Made by a program: the position numbers and the translations under genes. The notes under the pieces are model-generated. The model made no database searches, was not told the origin of the DNA, and saw only the letters and a program-made list of their open reading frames with translations. A stretch of DNA of 64,000 bases from Nitrobium sp046350935 (lineage in GTDB: Bacteria; Nitrospirota; Thermodesulfovibrionia; Thermodesulfovibrionales; Dissulfurispiraceae): NCBI GenBank assembly GCA_046350935.1, contig JAXLZK010000022.1, positions 1 through 64,000 of the forward strand, read 5' to 3'. Positions 32,471 to 40,796 of the stretch are shown piece by piece. Numbering within the stretch: the stretch's first letter is position 1; each line of letters starts with the position of its first letter.

Positions 32471-33427
32471 ATGGCGACACCACTGAACTTGAAAGAACTT
32501 TCGAAGAAGGAGATGCTGCTGACGGGTGGTCATCGCATGTGTTCCGGCTGCGGCGCGCCCATCGTGGTGAAGATGGCGCTGCTGGCGGCCGAACAGCCCG
32601 TGATCGCCGCCAATGCCACCGGCTGCCTTGAGGTCTCCACCTGCATTTCAGAGTACACTGCGTGGAAGATTCCCTGGATCCACAATGCGTTCGAGAACGC
32701 CGCCGCCACGATCTCCGGCGTGGAGACGATGTACCGTTCCCTGAAGAAGCAGGGCAAGATCGACAAGGACATCAAGTTCATCGCCTTCGGCGGCGACGGC
32801 GGCACCTACGATATAGGCTTCCAGAGCCTTTCGGGTGCCATGGAGCGCGGCCATGACATGCTCTATATCTGCTATGATAACGGGGCCTATATGAATACCG
32901 GTATCCAGCGCTCCAGCGCGACCCCCTTCGGAGCGGACACCACCACCTGTCCTGCGGGGAGCGCCATTCCGGGAAAACTGCAGCACAGGAAAGACCTGAC
33001 CAAGATCATGGCGGCGCACGGAATCCCCTATGTCGCCCAGGCCTCTCCGAGCCACTGGTCCGACTTGATGAAGAAAGTGAGGAAGGCCCTCGAAACGCCG
33101 GGGCCGAAGTTCATGAATGTTATCGCCCCGTGCAACAGGGGATGGAGGTCAGGGACGGATGACGCAATCCTACTCAGCAGGATTGCGGTGGAGACCTGCT
33201 ACTGGCCCCTCTTCGAGATCGAAAACGGAGCGACGAAGGTGACGGTGAAGCCCAAAGAGAAGAAGCCTCTCGTGGAGTTCCTGAAACCCCAGGGAAGATT
33301 CAAACATCTCTTTGCGCCGGAAAACGAGTACCTGCTCCAGCAGGCCCAGGCGCAGGTCGATGCCTATTGGGAGAGGTTGCTAAAGGAAGAGGCATTTTAC
33401 GCTTCCGCCGCCGGTTCTGCTGAATAG
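32471..33427 (+). CDS. porB: Pyruvate:ferredoxin oxidoreductase beta (TPP-binding) subunit
   Basis: The 318-residue beta subunit has Cys24 and Cys27 (MCSGCGAP) and other cysteines for its own [4Fe-4S] cluster. The TPP/Mg site is GGDGGTYDIGFQSL (108-120) with YDNGAYMNTGIQ (135-146). It holds the hydroxyethyl-TPP intermediate. It starts one base after the porA stop. A strong bidirectional terminator ends the transcript. Confidence 0.96.
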   Translation: MATPLNLKELSKKEMLLTGGHRMCSGCGAPIVVKMALLAAEQPVIAANATGCLEVSTCISEYTAWKIPWIHNAFENAAATISGVETMYRSLKKQGKIDKDIKFIAFGGDGGTYDIGFQSLSGAMERGHDMLYICYDNGAYMNTGIQRSSATPFGADTTTCPAGSAIPGKLQHRKDLTKIMAAHGIPYVAQASPSHWSDLMKKVRKALETPGPKFMNVIAPCNRGWRSGTDDAILLSRIAVETCYWPLFEIENGATKVTVKPKEKKPLVEFLKPQGRFKHLFAPENEYLLQQAQAQVDAYWERLLKEEAFYASAAGSAE

Positions 33428-33447
33428 TAAAAAACTCTTTGCGGTGT

Positions 33448-33492
33448 AAAGAGAAGGGCACTTGCGGCTACGGCAGGTGCCCTTCTCTTTTT
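33448..33492. terminator. Bidirectional terminator between porB and the XRE gene
   Basis: AAAGAGAAGGGCAC (33448-33461) pairs with GTGCCCTTCTCTTT (33477-33490), with inner pairs TGC/GCA. A T-run follows on the plus strand, and an A-rich stretch gives Ts on the minus strand. The stop codon of the minus-strand XRE gene (33468-33470) lies inside the loop. Confidence 0.92.
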
Positions 33493-33920
33493 CCTACCGG
33501 CCGTCCGTGTGCAGGGTCGGCTTGCTTGCTCTCCTCTGGAGCGGCGTCCTGTCTGTCGAGCAAACTTTTCTCCATTCTCAGAAGTGCGAGGTAATGCGCG
33601 GCAATCGGGGTGGGGAGCTCCTCAAGCAGGTCCAGAAGTTCTTTTCTCAGCGTGCGCTTCCTGCGGGGATGTCCGCTCTCCACGGGGTCTTCCGGCAGGA
33701 AGGGGTATTCTGACCCCCTGAAAAATTCGATGACAGGGATTCCCAAGGCCTGCGAGAGGGTCTCCAGGGATTTCTGGTTATACTTTCTTTTCCCGCTCTC
33801 CAACTGGTTCAGGTACCCCTGGGAGAGCCCGCTCAGACGGGCCAGGCCATTCTGCGTAAGAAGGGAGCGCAGCCGAAATCTTTTAATGTTTTTGCCGACT
33901 ACATTTGAGTGCGTGTTCAT
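33468..33920 (-). CDS. XRE-family helix-turn-helix regulator
   Basis: The 150-residue protein has a Cro/C1-type helix-turn-helix (about 8-62): LTQNGLARLSGLSQGYLNQLESGKR, then SLETLSQALGIPVIEFF. The C-terminal half has a Leu/Glu-rich helix (LRKELLDLLEELPTPIAAHYLALLRMEK) that may dimerise, and a basic Pro-rich tail. It resembles small stand-alone regulators such as SinR-type proteins. No strong ribosome site precedes the ATG. From 33921 to 34112 there is an AT-rich, gene-free stretch with a short hairpin (CTCCCGAAAGGGAG, 33998-34011) and nothing else recognised. Confidence 0.85.
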   Translation of the reverse strand: MNTHSNVVGKNIKRFRLRSLLTQNGLARLSGLSQGYLNQLESGKRKYNQKSLETLSQALGIPVIEFFRGSEYPFLPEDPVESGHPRRKRTLRKELLDLLEELPTPIAAHYLALLRMEKSLLDRQDAAPEESKQADPAHGRPVGKREGHLP

Positions 33921-34112
33921 GCACCGGTAACAGCAAATAGCATGCCCGAGGGGTGGCTGCTCGAAAAGCCTTGATTTGTCAGCTGTTTTGGTGATGACTC
34001 CCGAAAGGGAGCGCTGGAGGATTCAATAAAAAGTAGCGAGTTGCCAGGGGGTCAAAACATAACTATTTGATTAATAAAATAAAAATACTATGTAAATAAT
34101 GCCAGATAGAAA

Positions 34113-34132
34113 AGGCGGGCCTTTTTCCGCCT
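34113..34132 (-). terminator. Terminator of the lipid kinase block
   Basis: On the minus strand AGGCGG and CCGCCT form a 6-bp stem with an A-rich loop, followed by TTTTC. It begins at the stop codon of the lipid kinase gene. Confidence 0.7.
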
Positions 34133-35189
34133 ACTGTTTGGGCACCATCAGCTTCAGGGCCGCCTTTTCGATCCCTATCGTAACAGGGGTCGTCCCTCCG
34201 TAATCCCCATCGATCTGGACATGCGCCTCGCCGCTGATAGAGATCTCCTCCGTCCTGAAGCGGCTGACATCACGCAGGCCCGGGTGCGCGCCCCTCCCCA
34301 AGACCACTCTGAGAACGTACCGGAAAAGGTCCCGCCGCCTCCTGCCGTGCGTGGCGAAGATGGAGAGCCAGGGAGCGGAGAGAGAGACATCCGGAGTGAC
34401 CGTGAAATCCCCTCCGTACCGCGCGGATTTTCCGACAATGACTGCGTAGGCGGAGATCGCCCTTTCCTGCCGTGCGCCGGGCAGCGGAAGGGCGCCCGAA
34501 GCGGAGGGAGGGGGCAAAGGGCGCGCCCGCACCATGAGCGGGCGGGGAGCATACCGGGAAAGGGTGCGCAGTCCGCTCAGGAGATAGGCGCCTTTTCTGA
34601 GATGTTTTTTGAGCCCCTCGTCTACCCCGAAAATGACCTCGCCGTCGAAGCCGGCCCCTGCCATGAGGAGGAAGTAGCGGGTCCGGCGGAGCGAAGCGTG
34701 CGGTGTCTCTTCTCCGCGCCCGCTCCGGTTTTCGGGCGGCAGCGCCGGGCTGCCGAAAGAGACCCTGCCCAGGTGGACAGTGGCGATTTCTCCGTTCAGG
34801 GCGCACTCCAGCGCCCTGCCGAGGTCAAAGGGGACGCCGAGCTCACGGGCGAGGACAGAGGTGGTCCCCAGGGGGAGAATCGCCATGGGAACAGGGGTGA
34901 GGGCGAGTCCGTTCGCCACTTCATTATAGGTGCCGTCGCCTCCCGCCGCAATAACCAGCGGTAACGGGCGGTCCTCCGCAGTCTGCCGGACGGAGGAAAG
35001 CAGGCGCGCCCGCCCCTCCTCTTCGGCGACCGTGCGGGCGAAGGAGACCGCGTCCTCTCTCCTCTTTGTAAGGAGAAGCCGGACGTTGCCGCCCTGCGCC
35101 TGAAGGATCCGTACCGCTTCCTGTATCTTTTTTCGTGCTGCTCCTCCGCCTGCTACGGGGTTGCCGATAACGACAATTTCTTTCACCAC
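34131..35189 (-). CDS. Diacylglycerol/sphingosine kinase-type lipid kinase
   Basis: The 352-residue protein has the DAGK catalytic fold: IGNPVAGGGAARKK (8-21), the nucleotide motif AAGGDGTYNEVANGL (81-95), ILPLGTTSVLARELG and GAGFDGEVIFGV. Such enzymes phosphorylate diacylglycerol or other lipid alcohols at the membrane surface. A run of about 25 Arg/Gly/Pro-rich residues (around 165-180 and 220-240) is longer than usual. The start overlaps the end of the TPR gene by seven bases; it is the last gene of the bioW-TPR-kinase block. Confidence 0.9.
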   Translation of the reverse strand: MVKEIVVIGNPVAGGGAARKKIQEAVRILQAQGGNVRLLLTKRREDAVSFARTVAEEEGRARLLSSVRQTAEDRPLPLVIAAGGDGTYNEVANGLALTPVPMAILPLGTTSVLARELGVPFDLGRALECALNGEIATVHLGRVSFGSPALPPENRSGRGEETPHASLRRTRYFLLMAGAGFDGEVIFGVDEGLKKHLRKGAYLLSGLRTLSRYAPRPLMVRARPLPPPSASGALPLPGARQERAISAYAVIVGKSARYGGDFTVTPDVSLSAPWLSIFATHGRRRRDLFRYVLRVVLGRGAHPGLRDVSRFRTEEISISGEAHVQIDGDYGGTTPVTIGIEKAALKLMVPKQ

Positions 35190-36274
35190 GACTCTCGGGG
35201 AGGTCTCCTCTCGCCCCTGCAGTCCTCCACCGCCTGTACCGCATCGGCTCTCATTCCCGGGGGAAGCGCGTCGCTTCCTCTCGCCTCCCGTAAAAATCTT
35301 TCGAGATAGTCCACGGCGCCGATGCAGTCGCGGGCTGCCTTGTGGGTCATCCCCAGATGGAACAATGCGCGCGGGTCCCCAGGCCTCAGGCGCAGAGCGA
35401 TCCTGAATTCCCGCACCGCCTCGGCAAACCTGCTGCTCAGCCGCAGAAACTGCCCAAGTCGGATATGCGCCAGGGGATTGTCAGGAGCGACCCGTACGGC
35501 GTCCCGCAGTTCGCGTTCCGCCCGTGGCCTGTCGCCCGCCATGAAATAAATATGGGCAAGGAGCAGATGCGCTCGCGGCGAATCGGGGGTGTTCGGGGCG
35601 GTCTTTTCGAGCACCGCTGCTGCTTCGTCCAGTTCTTTCAGAGAGACTCTTCCCCCCTCTTTTTCAAACCCGGAAAGATCGGTCTTCGCAAGGACCTTCC
35701 ACACCTTCTTCATCTCCTCGTTCGCCTCTTCCCGGGAGAGGAGGGTGTCGAGCTTTTTGCGTATTTCGTCAATCCGTACGTTGTCCTTTTCCCGCGCCAG
35801 ATCGTCGAGCAGGCGCTCTCTGTCCCTCTTGAGCTCCTCGCTCTCTTTCAGGGCAGCCTGGAGCTGCCTGCCCGTCTCCTCGCTCTCCCGGAGACGCCTG
35901 ATCTGCTCCACCAGGAGAGCGGCATCGACTTTGACCCGTGCCTTCGCATGGACTTCGGGACGCTGGGAGGTCCCCCGCGTCTCTTCCTCAATCACTTGAG
36001 CCTCGAGCAGCCCGACGGTGTACGCCCTCGCCTCTGCACGGGAGAGGGGCATGTCCCGCATTTCGGGGAGGCTTTCAACATAGGCGTCTGCCGCTTCGAC
36101 GGCTTTTCTTTTCGCTTCGAGAGCCGCGATGCGGCGGGCCTCGGACCTGCTGTCGTTCTCGCCGAGAACATAGCCGCCTTCCGCCTCGAAGGTCTTCACT
36201 TCGGCCCGGACCGACAATGGAAGCACGATTGCCAGCACCGCCACGATCCCTGCTGCCCCTATAAGCGTCTTCAT
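35183..36274 (-). CDS. Periplasmic coiled-coil/TPR protein
   Basis: The 363-residue protein has a signal peptide (MKTLIGAAGIVAVLAIVLPLSVRA), an N-terminal region rich in EARRIAALEAKRKAVEAA, a long charged coiled coil (about 110-180) and a C-terminal run of tetratricopeptide repeats (about 215-335). The first part recalls the LPP20/FlgT-like fold of some periplasmic proteins. It is probably an assembly or scaffold factor in the periplasm; no catalytic motif is seen. ATG 36274 with GGGAGGAGCAG is chosen over the longer frame. It overlaps the bioW stop by four bases. Confidence 0.8.
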   Translation of the reverse strand: MKTLIGAAGIVAVLAIVLPLSVRAEVKTFEAEGGYVLGENDSRSEARRIAALEAKRKAVEAADAYVESLPEMRDMPLSRAEARAYTVGLLEAQVIEEETRGTSQRPEVHAKARVKVDAALLVEQIRRLRESEETGRQLQAALKESEELKRDRERLLDDLAREKDNVRIDEIRKKLDTLLSREEANEEMKKVWKVLAKTDLSGFEKEGGRVSLKELDEAAAVLEKTAPNTPDSPRAHLLLAHIYFMAGDRPRAERELRDAVRVAPDNPLAHIRLGQFLRLSSRFAEAVREFRIALRLRPGDPRALFHLGMTHKAARDCIGAVDYLERFLREARGSDALPPGMRADAVQAVEDCRGERRPPRESW

Positions 36275-37170
36275 CTGCTCCTCCCTTCGCTGTTTCCCTT
36301 CTTCCGGCTTGTGGTGTGCAGCGGCCCTTTGCACGACGCGGGGATGCGGATGTTCAGGGGTCCGCTGCCCGATGAGGGTGCGCTTTCCGCGCTCCCTATG
36401 ATAACAGGTTTTTTCTCCAAATAGGCAATGAGCCCCCCGACAGAGGCCCCTTCCCTGATGAAGAAGACCCTGCCCCCGTGCAGCTCTCCGGGGAGCTTGC
36501 ACTGCGGGACCCTCCGGTAGCCTGTTGCGCGCGAAGCGACGTAGCCGGTGGTATAGCCGGGATCGTCGGAGATGCAGAGCTCCGCCAGGACGTCCGGGTG
36601 GGACGCCACCTTCGAGGCGAGGACAAGGGCCTCTCTCACGGTCGGCGTGTTGATGCCCAGCCGGGCGAGACGCCGCCTCAGCCGCCGCTCCGCGGTCCGC
36701 TCGATGCCGAGGCGGGAGACCCGTACGCCCCGTGCCCGGTCCGGCTCCCTCCGCCTGCCTGTTTCCGCGCCGACGAGGGCGGCGCCGCGCATCGTCTTTC
36801 CGGCGTGCAGAATCCTCCAGGCGCAGGCGAAAGCCCGCGCGGAGACGCCGAGGGGGGCCAGCTCCCTAAGAAGGGTCTCCCGCGCCTCGCCGGGGGAGGC
36901 ACAGGGGAGCGTTTCGAGGGGAAGAAGGGGCGCTTCTGCAGGCTCCTGAGATATTCGTTCCACGGTTACGATAATGGTGTCGGGCTCTCCCCGCGGGTGG
37001 TACAGCGCCCTGAGAGCGTATTCACTGACGATCTCCGCTATCTCCTCCCGTGCATACAGCCCCTCCGCCCCCGAAATATGCATTTCGCCTTCTGAAGAGG
37101 ACGATGCAGCGGTGCGTTCGGGGGCGGCCCCGGAACGCCTTTTTGATGCGCGCATCCGTACATTCCACAT
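36271..37170 (-). CDS. bioW: 6-carboxyhexanoate-CoA ligase (pimeloyl-CoA synthetase)
   Basis: The 299-residue protein matches BioW throughout: SVRMRAS-like NVRMRASKRRSG at the start, HISGAEGL, MRGAALVGAETGRRREPDRARGVRVSR split over 150-180, and ASKVASHPDVLAELCISDDPGYTTGYVASR split over 205-235. It activates pimelate to pimeloyl-CoA, the first step of biotin synthesis in organisms with BioW. No other bio gene is in the window. The C-terminus is about 40 residues longer than the Bacillus enzyme. The ATG at 37170 lies six bases after TATAAT, so the mRNA appears leaderless. It is divergent from nadE. Confidence 0.92.
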   Translation of the reverse strand: MWNVRMRASKRRSGAAPERTAASSSSEGEMHISGAEGLYAREEIAEIVSEYALRALYHPRGEPDTIIVTVERISQEPAEAPLLPLETLPCASPGEARETLLRELAPLGVSARAFACAWRILHAGKTMRGAALVGAETGRRREPDRARGVRVSRLGIERTAERRLRRRLARLGINTPTVREALVLASKVASHPDVLAELCISDDPGYTTGYVASRATGYRRVPQCKLPGELHGGRVFFIREGASVGGLIAYLEKKPVIIGSAESAPSSGSGPLNIRIPASCKGPLHTTSRKKGNSEGRSR

Positions 37171-37176
37171 GGTGAA

Positions 37177-37182
37177 ATTATA
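37177..37182 (-). promoter_or_regulatory. -10 box of leaderless bioW
   Basis: On the minus strand TATAAT is followed by six bases and the ATG at 37170. TTGCAC lies 19 bases upstream as a possible -35. No ribosome binding site fits between. Confidence 0.6.
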
Positions 37183-37225
37183 CCGCCGCGGCTGTTTTTT
37201 TGTGCAACTAAAAAATGCCGCAACC

Positions 37226-37255
37226 TTTACAAAGCGTTGTATTCCCCAGTACAAT
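37226..37255 (+). promoter_or_regulatory. Promoter of leaderless nadE
   Basis: TTTACA (37226-37231), an 18-base spacer and TACAAT (37250-37255) are followed by six bases and the ATG at 37262. Together with bioW this gives two divergent leaderless starts within 91 bases. Confidence 0.6.
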
Positions 37256-37261
37256 CAGAAC

Positions 37262-39004
37262 ATGAAAACGGTCAGAATCGCCCTGTGCCAGATCAACCCT
37301 ACCGTGGGTGATCTCTCCGGAAACGTGGCAAAAATGACGGAATGTATCGAAACCGCGTCGCGCCACCGGCCTGATATCATCGCTTTTCCCGAGCTTGCGG
37401 TGACCGGCTACCCTCCGGAAGACCTGCTCCTGAAGCCGCAGTTCATCAACGACAACCTCGACGCCCTGGACTCGATACGCGAAAAGGTGGAGGACTTCCT
37501 CGTAATCGTGGGCTTCGTGGACAGGAGGGACGATATTTTCAATGCAGCCGCCCTCATCCACAACAGGCGCATCATCGACAGATACCACAAAATTCATCTC
37601 CCCAATTACAGCGTCTTCGACGAGAACCGCTACTTTCAATCGGGGGCGCGCTGTCCGGTGTACCGGATGGGCGACGTTCTTTTCGGCTTCAATATCTGCG
37701 AGGACATATGGTATCCGGAAGGACCCACCGCGGTCCAGGCGCTGGCGGGGGCCGAGCTTATCATCAACATCAACGCCTCGCCGTACCATATCGGGAAGTC
37801 CGGGTTCAGGGAGAGGATGCTGTCCACCAGGGCCTATGACAACAGCGTGGCGATTGCCTACCTGAATACGGTGGGCGGCCAGGACGAACTCGTCTTCGAC
37901 GGCCACAGCCTGGTGGTGGACCAGAACGGGGACTTTCTGGCTGCCGGCAAGAGGTTTGAAGAGGATATGCTCATCGTGGACCTGGACCTGGAAGCGGTAT
38001 TCATGAAGAGGCTTCACGATCCGCGCAGGAGACAGCAGACAAAAGCCCTGAAAAGGGAGGGCGTGGAGGAGATCCCCCTTGCCCGTGCACCCGGCTGCCC
38101 CGGGGTCCGGCAGCCCCTCCCCCCTCGGGACATCTCGTGCTTCTCTCCCTGTCTCTTTGAAGAGGAGGTGTACAATGCCCTTGTCCTGGGGACGAGGGAC
38201 TACGTCCGGAAGAACGGGTTCAGGCAGGTCTGCATCGGTGTGAGCGGCGGGATCGACTCCGCGCTGGTGGCCGCCATCGCGGCGGACGCGATCGGAAAGG
38301 AGAATGTCACGGGCGTCTTCATGCCCTCCCCCTTCACCTCACGGGAGAGCAGGGAGGATGCTGAGGAGCTGGCGCGGAACCTCGGCATCCGCCTGACCGA
38401 GGTGCCCATCGCCGGGGCCTTTGAAAAATATACCGAAATGCTGCGCCCCGTGTTCGGGGACCTTCCCCCCGACGCCACCGAAGAGAACCTCCAGGCGCGG
38501 ATACGGGGCACGATCCTTATGGCCCTCTCCAACAAGTTCGGCTGGCTCGTCCTTACCACGGGAAACAAGTCCGAAATGAGCGTGGGCTATGCGACCCTTT
38601 ACGGGGACATGGCCGGCGGCTTTGCGGTGATAAAAGATGTGCCGAAAACGCTTGTCTATTCACTGTGCAGAGAAAGAAACGGAAGGGCAGGGCGTCCGAT
38701 CATCCCCGCCCGCGTTCTGGTGAAAGAGCCCACTGCCGAGCTGCGGCGCGACCAGAAGGACACCGACAGTCTGCCGCCGTACGACATGCTCGATCCCCTT
38801 CTGAAGGCATATATCGAAGAGGACAAGGCGTTCGACGAGATCGTCGCCCTCGGCGGGGACGAAGAGCGCGCCAGGCAGGTCATCAGGATGGTGGATCTGA
38901 GCGAATACAAGAGACGGCAGGCCCCTCCCGGAGTGAAGATCACCCCCCGCGCTTTCGGACGGGACAGAAGGTTTCCCATCACGAACCGGTACAGAAGCGG
39001 GTAG
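37262..39004 (+). CDS. nadE: Glutamine-dependent NAD+ synthetase
   Basis: The 580-residue two-domain enzyme has an N-terminal nitrilase-type glutaminase (about 1-280) with Glu44 (FPELAVTGY), Lys110 (YHKIHLPNY) and nucleophile Cys146 (NICEDIW). The C-terminal synthetase domain has the PP-loop GVSGGIDSALVA (about 326-337), LTTGNKSEMSVGYATLYGD and KDVPKT. It amidates nicotinic acid adenine dinucleotide to NAD+ using ATP and glutamine. The start follows family N-termini (MKTVRIALCQINPTVGD) and lies six bases after the -10 box, so the longer open frame upstream is rejected. Confidence 0.96.
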   Translation: MKTVRIALCQINPTVGDLSGNVAKMTECIETASRHRPDIIAFPELAVTGYPPEDLLLKPQFINDNLDALDSIREKVEDFLVIVGFVDRRDDIFNAAALIHNRRIIDRYHKIHLPNYSVFDENRYFQSGARCPVYRMGDVLFGFNICEDIWYPEGPTAVQALAGAELIININASPYHIGKSGFRERMLSTRAYDNSVAIAYLNTVGGQDELVFDGHSLVVDQNGDFLAAGKRFEEDMLIVDLDLEAVFMKRLHDPRRRQQTKALKREGVEEIPLARAPGCPGVRQPLPPRDISCFSPCLFEEEVYNALVLGTRDYVRKNGFRQVCIGVSGGIDSALVAAIAADAIGKENVTGVFMPSPFTSRESREDAEELARNLGIRLTEVPIAGAFEKYTEMLRPVFGDLPPDATEENLQARIRGTILMALSNKFGWLVLTTGNKSEMSVGYATLYGDMAGGFAVIKDVPKTLVYSLCRERNGRAGRPIIPARVLVKEPTAELRRDQKDTDSLPPYDMLDPLLKAYIEEDKAFDEIVALGGDEERARQVIRMVDLSEYKRRQAPPGVKITPRAFGRDRRFPITNRYRSG

Positions 39005-39061
39005 CATGGCAGTGGAGGGTGGGCCGCAGGCCGGAGGAAAGGATCACTGAGGAGGAAAACC

Positions 39062-39376
39062 ATGAAGGAAAACGTCATGCGCGCGCGGTCCCGCCGTCCC
39101 GCAGGGTCTCTCCGGGCCGCTGCAGCGCGGTTCCTGGTCCTTTTCTTGTTGGCATCGGCCGGGGAAGTCCTTGGTGCGGACACGCAGCCGGGGACGCCGC
39201 AGGCTTTTCACTTCGTCAAAAATCCTGAAATCCAGCGGGTAAAGCCGAAAAAGCCGGTGCGGATCAAGCTCCACCGGGGTGCGAAGGGGGAGTATTCCTG
39301 GGACCTTTCCGGCGACAGTGTTGATGACGTGGTACGGGCGGACGCCCGCTTGAGAAAACTGTTGAAAGTGGAGTAA
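39062..39376 (+). CDS. Small secreted protein of unknown function
   Basis: The 104-residue product has an Arg-rich N-region, a hydrophobic signal core (about 21-34, RFLVLFLLASAGEVLG) and a mature part of about 65 residues: QAFHFVKNPEIQRVKPKKPVRIKL followed, after a short break, by GEYSWDLSGDSVDDVVRADARLRKLL. It has no cysteine or known motif. GGAGGAAAACC precedes the ATG. It sits between nadE and a ferritin-like gene. The mature part is basic then acidic and may be a periplasmic cofactor or stress protein; no family name is claimed. Confidence 0.75.
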   Translation: MKENVMRARSRRPAGSLRAAAARFLVLFLLASAGEVLGADTQPGTPQAFHFVKNPEIQRVKPKKPVRIKLHRGAKGEYSWDLSGDSVDDVVRADARLRKLLKVE

Positions 39377-39425
39377 TATCACAAACTAATTCAGTTCCCA
39401 CTTCACTTCATCGATGGAGGCGCGC

Positions 39426-39926
39426 ATGGAGAAATTTTCTATAAGAGAGGTCCTGGAGCAGGCGGTGCAGACTGAAAAGCTTGGGTATCAGTTCTATACC
39501 ATGATGACCGGGAGATTCGAGGACAAGGACCCCGGCATGGCGAAGCTTTTTTCTACGCTTGCGGAGAAAGAGGTGCGGCACGAGAAGACCTTCACCGAGC
39601 TCAAGGACCTGATCGGGGAGGGCGAGCCCGAGGGCTGGGATGAAGTGTCCCAGTACATGAGGGCCGTTGTGGAATCGGAGTTTTTTCTCGGCAAAAACAA
39701 GTCCCTCCCTTCCATGGACGGGATACGGACCGTAGAGGATGCCGTCAACTTCGCCGTCGGCTTCGAAAAGGAGACCCTTCTTTATTTCTACGGCCTGCGG
39801 GACGTGGTCGAGGAAAAGGACCTGGTGGACGAGATCATCAACGAGGAGAAGAGCCATATCCGGTGGCTGATGTGCTTCAAGGGCTCCTTTACCGGCAAGA
39901 GCGTCCCCGGCTGCCCCCTGCCGTAA
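39426..39926 (+). CDS. Ferritin-like/rubrerythrin-type diiron protein
   Basis: The 166-residue four-helix protein has two Glu..Glu-x-x-His diiron half-sites: Glu17 (QTEKLGYQFY) with AEKEVRHEK (about 46-54), and EKETLLYFY with NEEKSHIRWL near the end. It lacks the C-terminal rubredoxin domain of classical rubrerythrin. It could detoxify peroxide or handle iron in an anaerobe. ATG 39426 with GGAGG seven bases upstream is preferred over ATG 39414. It is followed by rsmI after 30 bases. Confidence 0.88.
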   Translation: MEKFSIREVLEQAVQTEKLGYQFYTMMTGRFEDKDPGMAKLFSTLAEKEVRHEKTFTELKDLIGEGEPEGWDEVSQYMRAVVESEFFLGKNKSLPSMDGIRTVEDAVNFAVGFEKETLLYFYGLRDVVEEKDLVDEIINEEKSHIRWLMCFKGSFTGKSVPGCPLP

Positions 39927-39956
39927 GCCGCCCCGTTGAACGGAAAGCGAGCAGGA

Positions 39957-40796
39957 GTGTCCGGCACCCTCTACATCGTTTCCACCCCCATAGGCAATCT
40001 CGAGGACATTACCCTCAGGGCGCTCCGGGTCCTGAAGGAGGTGGATCTCATTGCCGCCGAGGACACCCGCCACTCCCTCAAGCTCCTGCACCGCTACGGC
40101 GTGGCGAAGCCAATCATAAGCTACTGGTCTGAAAAAGAAAAAATAAGAGCTGACGAGATCCTCCGGCGGCTCCTCTCCGGGCAGTCCGTTGCCCTTGTCT
40201 CCGATGCCGGCACCCCCGGCATTTCCGATCCCGGCGCGGTCTTGATACGGAGGGCGATCGAAGAGGGCATCGTCGTCGTTCCCATCCCCGGCCCCTCCGC
40301 CTTCGTGGCCGCCCTTTCGGTCTCGGGCCTCTCCACCGAGGAGTTCACCTTTTTCGGTTTCCTGCCGCCGAAGACCGTCCAGAGGCAGAAAAAACTCCGT
40401 GACATCATGCTGGAGCCCAGGACCCTCGTCTTTTATGAGGCCCCCCACCGCCTGCTCGCTACTCTGGAGGACATGAGGGCGGTCCTTGGGGAGAGACCCG
40501 CGGTCGTGGCGAAGGAAATTACGAAAATGCACGAGACGGTGGTGCGCGGAGCACTGACCGGGATCATCGCCTCGCTTGAGGCTGGCGTTCTTGCGGGAGA
40601 GTATGTAATCGTCGTGGAGGGCAGAAAAAAGGAGAGCGCGGGCATGGAAGAGGCACTCGGAGAGATCCGCGCCCTGATGAGAAGGGGAAAGGGCCGGAAG
40701 GAGGCGGTAAAGCAGATTGCAGAGGAGTACGGACTCAGCAGGAAAGAGCTCTATGACAGGTCGCTCCATGAAAAGGGTGGCGACGAAGGTGAATAG
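39957..40796 (+). CDS. rsmI: 16S rRNA (cytidine-1402 2'-O)-methyltransferase
   Basis: The 279-residue SAM-dependent methyltransferase (tetrapyrrole methylase fold) begins GTLYIVSTPIGNLEDITLRAL and has AAEDTRHSLKLL, LVSDAGTPGISDPG and PIPGPSAFVAALSVSGL. It methylates C1402 of 16S rRNA and so helps decoding fidelity. GTG 39957 gives the usual N-terminus and follows AGGA; TTG 39936 is also in frame. No rnpB is seen downstream. Confidence 0.94.
   Translation: MSGTLYIVSTPIGNLEDITLRALRVLKEVDLIAAEDTRHSLKLLHRYGVAKPIISYWSEKEKIRADEILRRLLSGQSVALVSDAGTPGISDPGAVLIRRAIEEGIVVVPIPGPSAFVAALSVSGLSTEEFTFFGFLPPKTVQRQKKLRDIMLEPRTLVFYEAPHRLLATLEDMRAVLGERPAVVAKEITKMHETVVRGALTGIIASLEAGVLAGEYVIVVEGRKKESAGMEEALGEIRALMRRGKGRKEAVKQIAEEYGLSRKELYDRSLHEKGGDEGE

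Noticed and set aside
33960..34020. Possible structured RNA between the XRE and lipid kinase genes
   Set aside because: Only a short CTCCC/GGGAG hairpin is visible, with no match to a known riboswitch consensus and no supporting context.
36974..37261. N-terminal extension of the NAD synthetase frame
   Set aside because: The extension is antisense to bioW, and the family N-terminus begins at 37262, right after a promoter.
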